NCBI RefSeq assembly: GCF_030486405.1
Contig: NZ_CP129613.1
Coordinates: forward strand, 620,001-684,000
Reading direction: 5' to 3'
Origin: Mycolicibacterium sp. HK-90
Lineage (GTDB): Bacteria; Actinomycetota; Actinomycetes; Mycobacteriales; Mycobacteriaceae
DNA: 64,000 bases
Shown here: piece by piece, positions 63,973 through 64,000 of the stretch
Layout of the letters: each line of letters opens with the position of its first letter
How positions within the stretch are numbered: the first letter of the stretch is position 1
The notes under the pieces: model-generated
Told to the model about the DNA's origin: nothing
Databases searched by the model: none
What the model saw: only the letters and a program-made list of their open reading frames with translations
Translations under genes and position numbers: made by a program

Positions 63973-64000
63973 GACCACATGCTAGTTACCGCCCCCGGTG

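Overview
The window is chromosomal DNA of a rapidly growing, environmental mycobacterium (Mycolicibacterium type). The evidence is high G+C codon use with frequent GTG starts, an MmpS/MmpL pair, DUF5313 and DUF5994 genes, a Crp of Rv3676 type, a FadE10-like dehydrogenase, a stand-alone LigD-type polymerase, many TetR regulators, and several promoters whose -10 box lies about 7 nt before the start codon (leaderless transcripts). I see no rRNA, tRNA, insertion sequence, prophage or CRISPR array. The assignment rests on remembered family features and hand reading, not on a database search.

Layout. 1-7.9 kb: a MarR/DUF5313 operon, crp, a frameshifted kinase-fold/AAA gene of the Rv2004c type, a cytochrome oxidase subunit I gene (ctaD) translationally coupled to a WhiB gene, and a NarL-type two-component pair. 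Two DosR-like boxes lie between the frameshifted gene and ctaD, so this looks like an oxygen/redox-responsive block. 7.9-18.7 kb: regulators (TetR, LysG-like), a TetR/MpaB-type oxygenase unit divergent from osmC, a secreted hydrolase, a short-form NAD-glutamate dehydrogenase, and a reductase/TetR divergent pair. 18.8-29 kb: an mmpS-mmpL-tetR operon behind a perfect 22-bp palindrome, a 46-codon ORF coupled to a DUF5994 gene, cspA, DUF808, a MarR/azoreductase divergent pair, a purine permease, and an orphan ECF sigma factor.

29-36.6 kb holds the most unusual unit: a LysR regulator divergent from six tightly packed genes (permease, HpaB-family monooxygenase, RidA, DUF1028, M20 amidohydrolase, aspartase/fumarase family). 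From the second gene on, each start overlaps the preceding stop. It reads as one catabolic pathway that could end in fumarate plus ammonia, with unknown substrate. 36.6-38.7 kb is a second compact unit: an ECF sigma factor, Ogt, a PF09859-like 2-oxoglutarate oxygenase and an Ada-type metal-binding protein, again with overlapping starts and stops. This looks like an alkylation-damage operon with its own sigma factor.

38.8-53 kb is mostly lipid and small-molecule catabolism: TetR/P450 with two matching operators, an MFS transporter, an acyl-CoA dehydrogenase, a thioesterase, a PucR regulator with gabT-gabD (GABA to succinate), a FadE10-like dehydrogenase, a hydrolase and a CaiB-type CoA-transferase. 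53-64 kb carries a hemophore-like protein and a small secreted cysteine protein, AraC/arylsulfatase/DUF1254 lipoprotein with a second member of the same small secreted family, a STAS protein, and polD-like polymerase followed by lutA-lutB-lutC.
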